Shown in pieces: positions 25,040 through 37,119 of a stretch of DNA of 64,000 nt (position 1 is its first letter; each line of letters opens with the position of its first letter). This DNA comes from Eumeta japonica (lineage: Eukaryota > Arthropoda > Insecta > Lepidoptera > Psychidae), in contig BGZK01000143.1 in NCBI GenBank assembly GCA_005406025.1, positions 618,459 through 682,458 on the forward strand, written 5' to 3'. A program made the position numbers and the translations under genes. The notes beneath the pieces are model-generated. The model was not told the origin of the DNA. It saw only the letters and a program-made list of their open reading frames with translations, and did no database searches.

Positions 25040-25960
25040 TTGCTGTTCTGTAGATAATGACATAATCCCATTGCTGTAGAAATTTTCGTGACTTGTGATC
25101 AAAAAAGTGCGGCAAATAATTTTGACAGTTTTCTCTTAATGTTAACCTAACATTACCTAAAGAATTATGAAGAGACCAAAACACATGAAAATCCGAGGGT
25201 GCAAGGTCAAGGCTGTATGTGGATGCATTAACACTTCCTAATCAAACTCTCTCAATATTTGCTGAATAATTAAAAATGAGAATGGTCTGGCGTTGTCATG
25301 GTGAAAAACCACACCCTTTTTGTTGACCAATTCCGACCGTTTTTCTCTACTTATTGCTTGAATCTGATCAAATATTGGCTGGATCAAATCCGAATTGATA
25401 GTTTTGCTTGGTGGTAAAAGCTCATAACAAATAATTCCCTTCCAATACCACCATACACATAGCATCAACATGTTGCGAGTTAATCCGCTATAGCCTGTGG
25501 CGATTGCTTGCCTTTTGACCATGACTTTTTCGCACGTTCTTATCGTAGTGCATTTTTCATCACCATTTCTCATATTTTTCAAAAAAAACGGTTCTATTTC
25601 ATTTTATTTTAATAAAAAATCGCAAATGAGTACATGATTCATTAGATGTCTTTCAGTGAGTTCGTGTGGGACCCAAGTATCGAACTTTTTTGTATATCTA
25701 GCTATTTTCAAATGGGTCAAAACTGTTTTGTGGCCAATCCCCAGTTCTTCAGCTACATCGTAAGAACTAATATGCCGATCTTGGTCTACTTTTTCCAAAA
25801 TTGCATAGACTTTATCCATAACAAGCCGACCAGAGCAAGGTTCATCTTTGAACGAAATGCATCAAGTCCAGAAAAGTCACAATTTTTTTTCTCGGTTTGT
25901 GTCTCATTTTTCTCTTTTAGTAATACAACTTGAAAATGTGTCGAATTTCCAAGTTAGATT
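25040..25960 (-). mobile_element. Degenerate mariner (cecropia-like) transposase relic
   Basis: Two long - strand frames (25604-25819 and 25238-25582) carry SSYDVAEELGIGHKTVLTHL (helix-turn-helix), WVPHELTERHLMN, LMLCVWWYWKGIICYELLPP and GVVFHHDNARP (second catalytic Asp). They match the cecropia-like mariner group and closely resemble the copy at 61301-62588. They are separated by a frameshift, and the region of the third catalytic Asp is degenerate (MHPHTA in place of MHPPYSPD). It is inactive. Ends are approximate. Confidence 0.85.
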
Positions 25961-26359
25961 TACTCATTTGGTGAAGAGAAAAACAGCAGAAAAATGGTGG
26001 GATGCCGTTTTTATTTTTCTTTTTTAAAACATCATCTGTTTTGTATCAAAACTAGCCAGATACAAACAGTACATCCAAAGAGATGCTACTGCAAATTTTT
26101 TCTTATAAAACACAAAGAAAACTTTTGCTCCAGCCTAATATGTATGAAGAAGGACGCAGGATTGAAATAGAGAACAAGATTGAATCGAAATTCCAATCCT
26201 GTTTCCTTCCCTTTTCCAATCGCGCTATCACTCCAGATTCCTATATCGATCCCGCTTTCTATATCGTTATTATTATTAAAACATATAGTTACAATGGAAT
26301 TTTTAGCACTCTGTCTTACTTTCGCTTCCGCTCCATCTACTTCACCTTTTCATGCCATC

Positions 26360-26381
26360 AATTCCTCTCCCCCCCCCCCCC
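26360..26381. repeat. Poly-C tract
   Basis: A run of about 14 C residues lies inside a pyrimidine-rich stretch. Confidence 0.8.
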
Positions 26382-26399
26382 TCAATCGCTCTTGCCGAC

Positions 26400-28000
26400 T
26401 CTAACAACGCTCCTCCTTTAAAGAAAGCAAACAATAAGCATGGCCAACAAAATCAAATAAATTTAATGACTATCAGATGTTTTAGTTAAAAGGATTCGTA
26501 CATATAAACATCAAAAATAATTTTATATGATAATGACTTCTACCAGTTTACTGAATTTCATCGAAATTGGTTAGGTCACGATGTCTCCTTAAATATTTAA
26601 AAAAAAACTACAGGGACTATTGGTAGTGGATATATGTAGGTAACACTCGGCCACAGACGATGAATACTTGAAGGTTAAAGTAGTTACCGTCTAGACTCAT
26701 TAAAAATCTGAGATCAACAAATAGAGTTAGGGAATGAGATTTAAGAAAATCCATAGCCAACGTACAACAAATATTACCACAAAAAAGGTATTAACTACCT
26801 AAAAAAAAAAGAAATCAAATACCATTAGAAATATATGTACAAAAATGTAAGTCTAGCAACACAATCTTACAACTTCTACCGTAAGCAGTTCTTATCATGT
26901 AAATGGAATGGCAAACAAAATTTTTATTTCATTACTAAAGCTCTTACATAAACATAACATTAATTACATCCTGTTTAACACACCGTTATATACATTACGA
27001 CTATAAATAACGAAATACAAACTCGAAAATTGAAACAATCCCATTTGTATCATACTACAGAACTAAACTGTTCTCAAAAATTCACGGCTATGAAGTATTT
27101 AAATTTTTTCGAATCAATCTATTTCTTTTAAAGCGAGTTGAAAGAAAAAAATGTTGTATTTTAGTACGTGTTCGCATAGATCAAATAGCAACTGTATGCA
27201 TTGCTAAAAATATATAATCAGTTAGCTTTGGCCATTAAAGATTTTAGTGCGAATAATTCATTCGACAAGCCAGTCCCGAAAGTTTTTCTGATCACAGATA
27301 ATCGGGACTGAGTCGTCAGGATTTTGGTAGGTTCAATCCATAGAAATGTGGTAAACTGCCTAAATTAACATTTAACTAGCTTTATCACCAAGAACTTTTG
27401 CCCACCTAAATTGCCATACGTAGTTGAAATTGATGTAGAAATCTGAGAAAGGATTGGAATGACTTCAATATGCTATTGCATTCAATGCACTGATAAATTA
27501 AATAATAAAATAGCAGAATAAGCCAAATAAGTAACGGAATATACCTCCACTTGTTTATTTCGAAACGCGTAAGCGTAATGGTTTACATGATGTGCGAGTT
27601 TTGATTGATTAAAATATTCCAGAGAATACGTGGCAAATACATAAAAATTTATGTTTGTGTGTTTATCCCCTATGCATGCATAAGCTAATAATTCGATTAC
27701 GGTGAAAAGTTGGTTTGTACTCATATGCTCGCTTGGGAAGGTATCTACAAAAACCAAAACTGTCATTTGACCCCGGTTTCATCCGCGTATTCGTGTTGAT
27801 AAACCGGACCAATATACCTATTATAAAAATTCTAAAATAGCTACACTATTTCTATGTAAACTAGGCCAACATTTACCCCTAGATTCATCAATAAATTTAT
27901 TTTTTTTAGGCGATTAGATAATGAAGATAATTTTACTTCAAATAAAACTATACTGTTCTCGAGTAATACAGCTTATATTTTATTTTGAGATTAACATTTT
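26400..28000. other. AT-rich DNA, nothing recognised
   Basis: There are open frames (for example 27482-27766 on -), but none has a domain, splice or repeat signature I can name. Confidence 0.35.
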
Positions 28001-28212
28001 CTCCTAGCTTCATTCAAATCGGAACTGTGATTGGTATTAGAATTCAAAGTGAGACCAGTATTGGAATTGAAAGCAAGAATGGGAGAAGAATTCTATATCC
28101 ATGTTGGCGAAGCTATCCCCATTAATTATTATGGCCAAGCCATCCACGAGAAAGTACTGGATAACTTTAGCCGAGCCAGTTAGAATCAAAATAAATGGTC
28201 GAAGGCCTAAAG

Positions 28213-28448
28213 AAATTAGTGGGTTACAAAAGACCTTAGGTATTCAAACGGCACGAAAAATGGAAGTGTAATTGTGAAACAGCTCGTAGATAGGAATGGT
28301 AAATTGTAACACTGTCTCTGGAATCGCATACAGCATACGTGTCGTTTGTCTCGACGTCTCTTTGCTTGGCCTGCCAGGAAATCCACCTCTACTTAGGACA
28401 TTCAACCAGGTAGAACACTTATATGAACCAAAGTGTAACAATCTTAAT
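28213..28448 (-). repeat. Inverted repeat arm 1 of a dispersed element
   Basis: The - strand of this segment aligns along its length with the + strand of 30227-30268 plus 31237-31441. Shared runs include ttacaatttaccattcctat (or ttaaaatttaccattcctat), aacccactaa, attaagattgtt and tataagtgttc. By eye, identity is roughly 70%. Confidence 0.7.
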
Positions 28449-28659
28449 ATAGACACGTAAATCGTCGACGATACAGACACAATTGTCATGTATATAGTAG
28501 AAAATATTTATCTAATAAATTATTGGGGTGCGGTATGATGTAAAGGTGATGCTGGTCATTTTTTTTTCAAGAAAATCGAACGTAAACTATCGTTGCGTTT
28601 AAAACTCCCTTCAAGGTCCGAGTAAGAGACGGGGAATCTTCGACATACACGCGAGAAAA

Positions 28660-29350
28660 AGATGGAAGAAAAGTAGTACTACATGTCTATTTTGAATGTA
28701 GCACGAAAAGTCGTACTTGGTTGCGTCTCTGAAGTGTGAATCAAAAGTTCCCTACCAATGCAAAACAAATCTGCCGTCACGTTGATCGTATTTTGTAGAA
28801 GACAGCCCTGTTGCACACCTCAAACGTCAGGGTGCTCTCTTCATTGTGTACGTATAGCCCGCCATATCGAGGAAGTCGCAGAAGTCGCGTGCATCCCATT
28901 GCATATACTGCCCCATCATACGTTCGACGCGGTCGAGGTATGGGCCAATCGGTCTGTTTCTTTCAAGGTAAACCAACACAAGACCAGTTCTGCAGCTTCC
29001 AGCTGTAATCGCAGCAGTGTGAGATTTTTGACGCTAACGTTGCTGTCCAGGACGATTAGCGGTCTAGGCGGCTTTAGCAGATCCGGTACAAAGAGTCATC
29101 CATTGGATTATCTTTAATCCGGACTAATGTCGCAGCTCGCCGATACTACCTACGTAGAGTTCCTGGACTACCTTCTGCAATTTTCCGCTCGTCCGCCTCA
29201 ACGAGTAGCTCTGTTCTAGCAAGCCTCCTACACTGCAGGTTAAATTGGATGAACCGCACAATTGTGTAGATAGTGTATTTCTTCAATGACAGACGTTCGG
29301 CGCTATGATTACGCTTTCGAGTAGCCGTGACGTTCGCCACTAACACTACG
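28660..29350 (-). mobile_element. R1/Jockey-type ORF2 endonuclease fragment
   Basis: On the - strand a broken frame gives RFIQFNLQCRRLARTELLVE followed by ADERKIAE, the N-terminus of the AP-type endonuclease of a non-LTR element. Further down comes STLTFEVCNRAV, matching the catalytic-core PTFEV region. Stops interrupt it. It directly follows the gag-like ORF1 fragment, as in an intact element. Confidence 0.6.
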
Positions 29351-29890
29351 ACGCTTTGTATCCCATTAGGCTCGAACTCCGTACTCAGATTTAAACGCTC
29401 CGTGTGCGGAATCCGAGCAGCCGACTCGTAAACAGTTAATACATTTCAAGGGCTCCAGATTTTTTTTCACCGGTACATGGATCCCATATGACCAACAATA
29501 TGCGCACTTGTCGGCCTCGTCCTTATGATATTTACAAGACTGAAAATGAAATGTCTTGTGCATTTCAGCAGGGCGATTAATTCCCTACGAGTCGATGCTG
29601 TAGCTCCATATAAACGTAGCCGATTTTGGTCAACCGTTGGTACAGCGCGACCTCGATCGACAACGATACCTCGCGCATCAGAACGCTCTAAAATTCTGAA
29701 TTTTGTGTGGAATTTTATACACGTCTTCTGCAGCGGACACGCCTTGAATTTGTTCCAGTCGAGATCTTCGGTTGCATGTTTGTTTTGGGTTCGCAGGGAA
29801 CTCACGATGTCTACGTCAGAGTTCACTTTTAAGACATGCTGCGTCATTATCATAGGAAATTCAGGTTTCATCTTTGTTATCTAAAATTCA
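29350..29890 (-). mobile_element. R1/Jockey-type ORF1 (gag-like) fragment with zinc-knuckle remains
   Basis: The - strand frames contain QHVLKVNSDVDIVSSLRTQN, HATEDLDWNKFKA, then a cysteine/histidine cluster (KDEADKCAYCWS, LKCINCLRVGCSDSAHGAF). This is the order found in ORF1 nucleic-acid-binding proteins with CCHC knuckles. A frameshift separates the two parts. The N-terminal part of the same ORF1 is at 31445-32095, displaced by the insertion between. Confidence 0.65.
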
Positions 29891-30226
29891 TTTATCCCAA
29901 TTTTTATTCGCGCTTTAATCTTTTTGATTTATACTCCAGAAGTGGAACTAAGTACGGCTATTCGTACCACATTCAAATAGCCATGTATTACTTTCTTTTC
30001 TTCCATCCTTTTGCTGCGTGTGCGACGAAGATTCAGTTTCTTTCAAAGCGGACCATGGAGCGAATCTTAAGACGCAACGGTCAATATCGGTCGGTATTCG
30101 CTGAAGAATAATTCTGCCATCACCGCTACATCATACCGTGTCGCAATAAATTATCAGATGTATATTTCCCACTATTCATAAGACAACATTGTGCGTATAT
30201 TACCAGCGATTCGCGTGTTTATAAAT

Positions 30227-31441
30227 ATTAAGATTGTTGATGTGAGTATTAAAGTTCTTTGGTGTGTACGAGGAGCGTTCACTATATAGTGAGAATGAGA
30301 TACAAACTGTTTAGTATCGAAAAAAACAAATCCTGGCTAGTAAAGCTGGAAAGTGGATTAGATTAGAAATAATTTAAATATCTTTTCTTTTAAAAAATGA
30401 AACTTCTTTATTTGCAATTTGATGTAGCGTGTTGATGAAAATAGAAAAATTCATTTGCGCGAGGTTATTAAGTATCTGTACTTCAAAAATTTTCCTATAG
30501 CACAAGTTAATCAAGACTTACTGGATACTTTAGAAACTTCGGAGGACACTTAGGAAGATACTTCTTTGGAAGTATCTATTGCAATTATTACAACAAGAAC
30601 CCGAGAGTTTTTTGGTACGATTTACATCCATGGAAAAATCATTACGATTTAGAAACAAAATTACAGTCCCAGACTTGGAAAAGACCATCATTTTTAACCC
30701 CTAAGAAATTTAAGGCGAGTCGTTCTGCCAGAAAAATCAGGAGTTCTCTCGTCTGGCATGGTAAAAGGGTAGTCATGATATAACATCTCAACCATGGAGC
30801 TACTGTTACGGGATCTGTGTGCAGAATAAATAGAAAAAATTGTGACGAAATTCGAAAGAAACGACGAGACAAACTAGCAAAAATTGTTGTGTTCCATCAA
30901 GATAATGCCTAAGCTCACATGTCCACCGTTACTATGGCTGCAATTCGAGATACATACTTCGAAATACTTGAGCATCCTCCATGTTCACTCGATCTTGCCC
31001 CGATTGATTTCTATCTATTTCCAAGGTTGAAGGAAATGATGAAGTAGTAGTTGCTGCAGTAAAGGATTTTTCGGGTGCTCAGGATGAAGAGTTTTTAAGA
31101 AAAAATTTGCAGCTTAGAACAAATTATAGGTATGCCAAGTATATTATGCTAAAAGGCGACTATGTTGAAAAATAAATAACATTTAATAAAAGTCACTGGA
31201 AACGTATTCATTCTCATTTTCATTCGACGCCCCTCGTATAAGTGTTCTTCTTGTTGACATGTCTAAGGACAGAAGTTCCTGGTAGGCCAGGCAAAGGAAC
31301 GTCGAGAGCAACAAAAGGTAGGGTGTATGCAATTCAGAGACATTGTTAAAATTTACCATTCCTATCCGCGAGCAATCTTACATCATTACGCGTCCATATT
31401 TACGTGCCTATAAGATCTTTAGAAAGTTTATAACCCACTAA
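30227..31441 (+). repeat. Inverted repeat arm 2, interrupted by a mariner
   Basis: 30227-30268 and 31237-31441 together correspond to the inverted partner of 28213-28448. A 968-bp mariner sits at a TA inside it. The partner arm shows the uninterrupted site (tataagtgttc). Confidence 0.7.
30269..31236 (+). mobile_element. Internally deleted mariner with TA target duplication
   Basis: It is flanked by TA on both sides and has imperfect ~30-bp terminal inverted repeats starting cgaggagcgttca and, on the other strand, cgaggggcgtcga. The + strand carries VFHQDNA, then EHPPCSLDLAPIDFYLFPRL (third catalytic Asp region, near 30980-31030) and YAKYIMLKGDYVEK before a stop near 31175. At 968 bp it is shorter than an intact mariner (about 1.3 kb). 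The N-terminal half is largely missing and the frame is broken. Confidence 0.8.
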
Positions 31442-31444
31442 CGA

Positions 31445-32095
31445 TCTTCTGATTTCTGATCTTACTTACCCTGCCGACACCGATCTCCATATTCTTGGTG
31501 TCAGCCACCTCTTTCAGGATTTTGACAACCTGGTCGATAGTTTGGTTGGCGCACCGGAACGAAACGATAAAGGTATGCCCAGCGATGGGTGAATTTTTGG
31601 AGTTTTCTGGCCCTTATTGATTACGGAACATTTCGCATCTTTGCTTGCATCTGATAAGGTTTCAAGCTCATTGACGCCGATCGTCAGCTAGAATGGGCAT
31701 TATTTTCTTGATGTGGAGAGTAACGAACGGCCTGTCTTTTCTTATAGTCTTACCTGCTTATTAAATTTAGTGAATCTCTTTAGTAATCTCAGCTGATTTT
31801 CTACCCGCTTTCGCTTCCGCCACAGTTTTGTGATACAGTTCGGAAGCAGAAATCGACAGTTCCTCTTTTCGCATCGTGTCGCCACCCGTAACGGGGGATG
31901 GCTCACCACTGTTTGGAGAAGCCCGAACTATTTGTATTGGGTTCTGTAAAGGCTTTTGAATTTGAGCCTTCTTTATTGCTCATCTTTTAAGCTTTTCCAG
32001 CGCAAACACGAGGTTGCTGATCTCTGACTTCTCTTTTTGGACCCCTTCTGGCTTCCACTTCGGTCCGTAGCGACATCGTTTCCAAAACTTTCTTA
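31445..32095 (-). mobile_element. R1/Jockey-type ORF1 N-terminal fragment
   Basis: The - strand reads VLETMSLRTEV near 32080, then after breaks FIVSFRCANQTIDQVVKILK, EVADTKNMEIGVGRVSKIRN and QKIV near 31580-31450, a gag-like ORF1 N-terminal region. It stops abruptly where inverted-repeat arm 2 begins and seems to resume at 29890. Confidence 0.5.
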
Positions 32096-32099
32096 GTCC

Positions 32100-33800
32100 A
32101 AGAAAATAGATTTTTAAAAGCTAATTTTGATATAACTTCTAGAATTTTTGATATAATATACTCTACAGTATATAAAAAAGAATGATAAAAGTTTTTTTTT
32201 TCAACTTCAGGAGGGGTGAATAAAAAATCAAAGCTGGTTTTTAATGTTGAATAAGCTATAATAACTAGAAAAATATTTTAAACAACAGCAGTGAAATTTT
32301 TAAAAAAATGGTGGCTTGACGTCTTTTACTATCATTATAATTAAGAGTTAGGGCGGGCAAAAGCTGTAGGATAGTTATAATTTTGAAAATTGTAACTAGC
32401 TGAGAAACAAATACATAACATATTTTTTGTATATACTTAAAATATTGCACTTTATTTCTTTAAAATTGAACAGTCGGTTATGAAATTTATGAAAAAAAAT
32501 TTAAAAAACGTTTCGAAAAAAGAAATGAATTTTGTCTAAGTGGAGACGAAAGAAAATTTAAATATTTAAAATTTCAACGTCATTATGAAGCTTGAAATTA
32601 ACTCCGTTAATTTTTATGTGAAATTTTGAGGTCTATAGCTTTAATAAGGTTTTCTCTTCTGGCTGTTGTCCTTTTTTCACAATTTAAAGAAATAAACTTT
32701 GTTTCTTCTTTTGATCCCTTCCCGGAAGATGAAAAAAAAGTTTGACAATTAATTTTTAAATACTTTACAATAACTAACAACAAAAATTCCGGAACTTTGA
32801 TAAAATTCTCATTTAAAGGTAGATACATTTTCTTGGATAATAGTTACCAAAGAACTAAATATTTATTAAGAAAAAATAAAAGTATTTTATGAAGGGACGC
32901 ACGACGACATCAAATATTTCGGTATATAAATATAAAAATTATGTAAATATTCGGTATACAAATATTGTTATCCAGATATAAAAAATTACGAACGAGTATC
33001 AAAAAAAAACCTAATTTTAGGTTCAAATAGAAACTTAATTCATTACAGAAATCAAAATAAAATCTGAACCGGGCTATATTTGTACATAATTTAATGATGT
33101 ATAATGATATAAAATATCACATATATACGATAAAGGAATGTCAATATATAATGTATAATTAATGCAATTAAGCATTAAGCAATTTCGTCGTTACAAAAAA
33201 AAGTTTTAAATGTTTAAATAAAGTTTTATATTAAAGTTGGAGGTAAGTAGGTATATATAAATATAATTTTTATATATAGTGAAATTTAGACTTCAAAGAT
33301 TTTTCAAGGCTGTTTAACTAGAAAACAATTCAAGAATATTTTAACAGAACTGTTTTAAGAACAGAAACTAAAAAGTAACATACTTTATTAGGTAGTACTT
33401 CTTTGACTTTATAATTAATATTTGACTGGAAATCGTTGATGTGTTTTAAATCCAATATTTATGTAGTTAATGATACTTATTACACATAAACTTAATGAAA
33501 TTTAACTTAATGAGGTTTAAATACTTACTTGATTAAATACTTCAATTACATTTCCTACAAAAAATGCAATATAATAAAAATTAACATAAAATGTTTAAAA
33601 AGTTAAAAAACGAAAACTTGAAAAAACATAATAGTTTAAGAACAAATTACATCCAGAATCATTCATAGGAGCATACTCGTGAGGATTCGAATAGAATTAA
33701 ACAAAATAGATTTAACGATGCATAATTTTGGTAATGCCCTATGAATATCAACATTATGTTAAGGTTTGACAAATTTCAGGAACCCTTTTTGTCAAACATT
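32100..33800. other. AT-rich DNA, nothing recognised
   Basis: Very AT-rich with no gene, RNA or named repeat. The open frames on - at 32265 and 32607 lack coding character. Confidence 0.4.
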
Positions 33801-33814
33801 CGTATAATAAACTA

Positions 33815-34205
33815 GCTTGCGTCCCCGGGTCCGCCCTCGTCAACAGAATGATTTTTTTTTTTTTATCTCATTGACCAATTACGTTAATCACAATCCTGAT
33901 CGCTATCCAGTTTTGGATTCCGATTCTGATCCTGTTCTCGATGCCAACTTGTATAACTCTCGATTCCGAACATGGCCTTGATAAGTAGGTTCCAATTCTT
34001 ATTCCGCTTTCCATCCCGGTCCGTTCTTAATTCTGATCTCTTTTATTCCGATTCGAGTCACGATCCAGATTCTAATTTTGGTCCCACAGTCAATTAATAT
34101 TTTGTTACTGTTCTTGATTTCTAACCTTCCCCCGGGCTCAGTTCTCGATTCTGCTCCTCGTCCCGTTTGCAATTTCGATTCTGTTACCGGTTACAGTTCC
34201 ATTTG
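33815..34205 (+). repeat. Dispersed element with pyrimidine-rich cryptic repeat body
   Basis: The head actagcttgcgtccccgggt resembles the start of common insect repeats. It is followed by about 300 bp of degenerate attctgatcc / gttctcgat / attccgat tracts with a ~6-nt rhythm. Related tracts occur at 26.2, 47.7, 56.7 and 58.2 kb (+) and 21.1 and 28.05 kb (-). Confidence 0.5.
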
Positions 34206-34209
34206 GACT

Positions 34210-37110
34210 GTACAAAGCAAAAACAGTGCATCAGTCAACTGACTTCCGACTTTTGGGGATGAAGCAGCATCGAAATCCACTGTGTATCACTGGTTTAGTG
34301 AGTTTAACGGTACGCGGTCTACGTTCACGGACGAACTTAAAGAAGGTCGCCCTAAATCATTTGTTGTACCACAAAATATCGATGCTGTGCGGGAACTAAT
34401 AATGCAAGATCGTCATGTGACGTATCGCGAGATAAAGGCGTCCCTGGGCATAATTATAACGAGCATACTGTTAGGGACAGCCGCGCTCTTAGTGTTTAAT
34501 TAGATGATAAATGTATTATTTTATTTTATACGAACGGACTTAGGTTAGGAATTGTTTTGTATTATATCGAATATTGTATGTGTTTATTAAATAATTTGAG
34601 TAATTGCGTTTTAATTATCCGGGTATTAGTTGTAAGAAATTGTATATTTTGTAATGTTTACCTGTTTTTGTACATTTATTGAGTTTATATGGAATTTATT
34701 GTATTGTTTATTGTATTTTTATCTTGTCTTGTTTATTTTATAGTGTATATTATGTTTTTGTCGTAAATACGAATTTACTGTGATGTGCATATGAAATTGT
34801 GCCTTGGCGGCGGGAGCCGAGAACCGCGGCGGTCGTTACAGTACGGCCGCGGATCGGTGTTCCGAGCGCACGTGGTGCTCATGCATGAAAAATGCAAAGT
34901 ACATGGCCATACCCCCTCGATTAAAATGTATGCAATTCATATGTGCAGGCGAATTCACCATATAAATTGCAGCTGAATTGGTGCAACGACATACCACGGC
35001 CGTCGGCAGGCGTCCACCTGGCGTTGTTTGCCGACGACACAGCTCTCTGTCTGCGCAACGCTACCGATTGCAACATCTCCCCTCACCTCCAGAGGGCCAT
35101 CGATGAGCTGAGTAGATGGTTCCAAACCTATAGGATTGAGGTTAATCCAGAAAAATCGTCGGCCATCTCTTTCACATATAGAAAAGGTAGGAGCTCTATG
35201 GTGGTCGCCAGAGGTACCCCCTCCCTTCGCATTTACAATGCACCTATTCCGTGGCAACATTTAGGTGTCACGCTTGATAGGAACCTTCACTTTCGAGACC
35301 ATATCAAGCGTGTTAGGAAAACAGCTACTTACTACCTGGCGCGCCACAAAGGTGTGCTCGATAGGAAAAGCAAACTTTCTTTACGCAATAAGCGTACCAT
35401 TTATTTAATGTGTATTAGGACGGTGATGACATACGCATCTCCTGTTTATGCTCATGCTGCTCCTAATAGACTTAAGAAACTTCAAATCTTGCAGAATAAA
35501 TTCTGCAGATCAGCCACCAACACACACTGGTGCGTCAAAAATGCAGTCCTGCATAGGGACTTAGATATCCTCTCCATATATGAAGGACGCCTTCGAGCGT
35601 TTCTTCTCTATCGCGGAATCTCATTCTGACCCCCTCTTTTCTGCGGCGGTTTTATATGGGCCCCGCCCCCCTATCACTTTATCCATAGGCCACGGAATAT
35701 TATTACTGATCCGCCGGACGATTTCTTAACTGAAATCGAAAGGCTTATTGAAATTAATAAAAAAAAATTACGATTAAATAGTCATTTATAACTCCCGTTA
35801 CACTTAAGACCTAGACATCTAGGTCATATCTCCGTAACTCTAGACCGCTCCTGCGTCTAGATATTGAATGGGCCCAACCCGTGTTGGTGTCCCAGTGACT
35901 CCCTGTGCCGAGAGGATCCCCTTAAGGGATCCTCCACATGGCAAGTTTACGCGCCGTCAACACCCTCGCGTGTTGTCCGGCCGCGCAAGGTGAAGCTGAA
36001 TAGACTCGCAGCTAACAGCATTGCCGACTCAGTTATGTTTTGCAGGGGGACTTTTTTAGTGGGTTTCAACCCCACACTACCCACGCGCACGGGCGCGAGG
36101 GTTTGTGAGATAGGCATTTTTTACCTCTTCCTCGTCGCAAGAGGGGAAAAAAAAAAATTCATCTATCTCAGTTGTACTCCGACCGCCATACGTGAAGCTC
36201 AGCTGTAATAAAAAAGTCTAATCGCCTTAAAACTCTGTACATCATTTTACCCACCACACCGCAAGAAATCCGTTCTCCGAAGCGACTGCAAAGGAAATCC
36301 GAAGTGCGGGCTTACGTGGCTGATAGCAGAAATTGCCGTTACACATACATAAGATATTGCACAAAAATTTGGCTGTAAAAAAAATTTGTTCGCGTTGGAT
36401 TCCACGCAACTTGAGTATTGACCAAAAACAGGCTAGTGTCAAGTTGTGCAAAAAAAATATAAAAAAAAAACGCAATTATGGTGCGTAAAAAACTGTTTAT
36501 AATATGTACACAGGTGATGAATCTTGGATCTATGCATATGACCCCGAAACAAAACAACAGTCAACGGTGTGGGTGTTCCAATACGAGCGGAGCCCAAAAA
36601 AAGTGATTCATGCCAAAAACACTTTGAAGGAAATGGTTGCCTGTTTTTTTTTTAGTATAAAAATGGACATGTGGTTACAGTGACACTAGAAAATCGTAAG
36701 ACGCTTAATGCCGAGTGATATACGACCAATTATTTGTCAGAAGTCTTTGAAGAAATAAGAAAGAACAACCGACACCGCAGAATCATTCATCATTCATGAC
36801 AATGCCACCTGCCACACGCTGGCTAAAACAACTCGATTTTTGGAAGGTCAAAAGATCAATTAATTGACCGTAATCAGCCGTACAGCTCCGATTTGGCACC
36901 TGACGATGTCTATTTATTCTCAAGCGTGAAGAATAAATTACGTGGTCAACGTTTTTCGAGCCGCGAAGATGCCGTTGATGCGTTCAGAATACACGTTTTG
37001 GGGATACGTCAATCAGAATGGAAAAAGTGCTATAAAAATTGACTTATACAAAAGTCCATCGATCATTGTGACGAATATTTTGTAAAGCAAAAAAGTCATA
37101 TTAAGTAATA
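34210..37110 (+). mobile_element. DD41D mariner relic split by a 1.9-kb insertion
   Basis: The N-terminal part (about 34250-34468) encodes STVYHWFSEFNGTRSTF, then ELKEGRPKSF and HVTYREIKASLG. The C-terminal part (36344-37107) encodes IHKILHKNLAVKKICSRWIP, TGDESWIYAYDPETKQQST, VWVF, and a decayed C-terminal end. Removing 34469-36343 and one copy of CATAC restores the reading frame exactly across the break (TSI joined to HKILH). Other frameshifts and a lost HPPYSPDLAP stretch show it was also dying by point decay. Confidence 0.8.
34469..36343 (+). mobile_element. 1.9-kb insertion with TG...CA ends carrying reverse transcriptase sequence
   Basis: The insertion is flanked by 5-bp direct repeats CATAC (34464-34468 and 36344-36348), begins TGTTAGGGAC and ends GCCGTTACA. 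Inside, 34943-35629 encodes the C-terminal half of a Jockey-like non-LTR reverse transcriptase: ALFADDTAL with the catalytic Asp-Asp pair, WHLGVTL-like QHLGVTLDRNLHFRDHI, and a thumb region with TVMTYASPVYAHAA. The reverse transcriptase frame is open for 228 codons but lacks the N-terminus. TG...CA ends with a 5-bp duplication suggest an LTR-type integrase, whereas the coding is non-LTR. The insert is therefore probably composite, or the ends fit by chance. Confidence 0.65.
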
Positions 37111-37119
37111 TGTGTTTTT

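Noticed and set aside
28758..29117. 119-codon + strand frame
   Set aside because: It is antisense to a recognisable retrotransposon endonuclease fragment.
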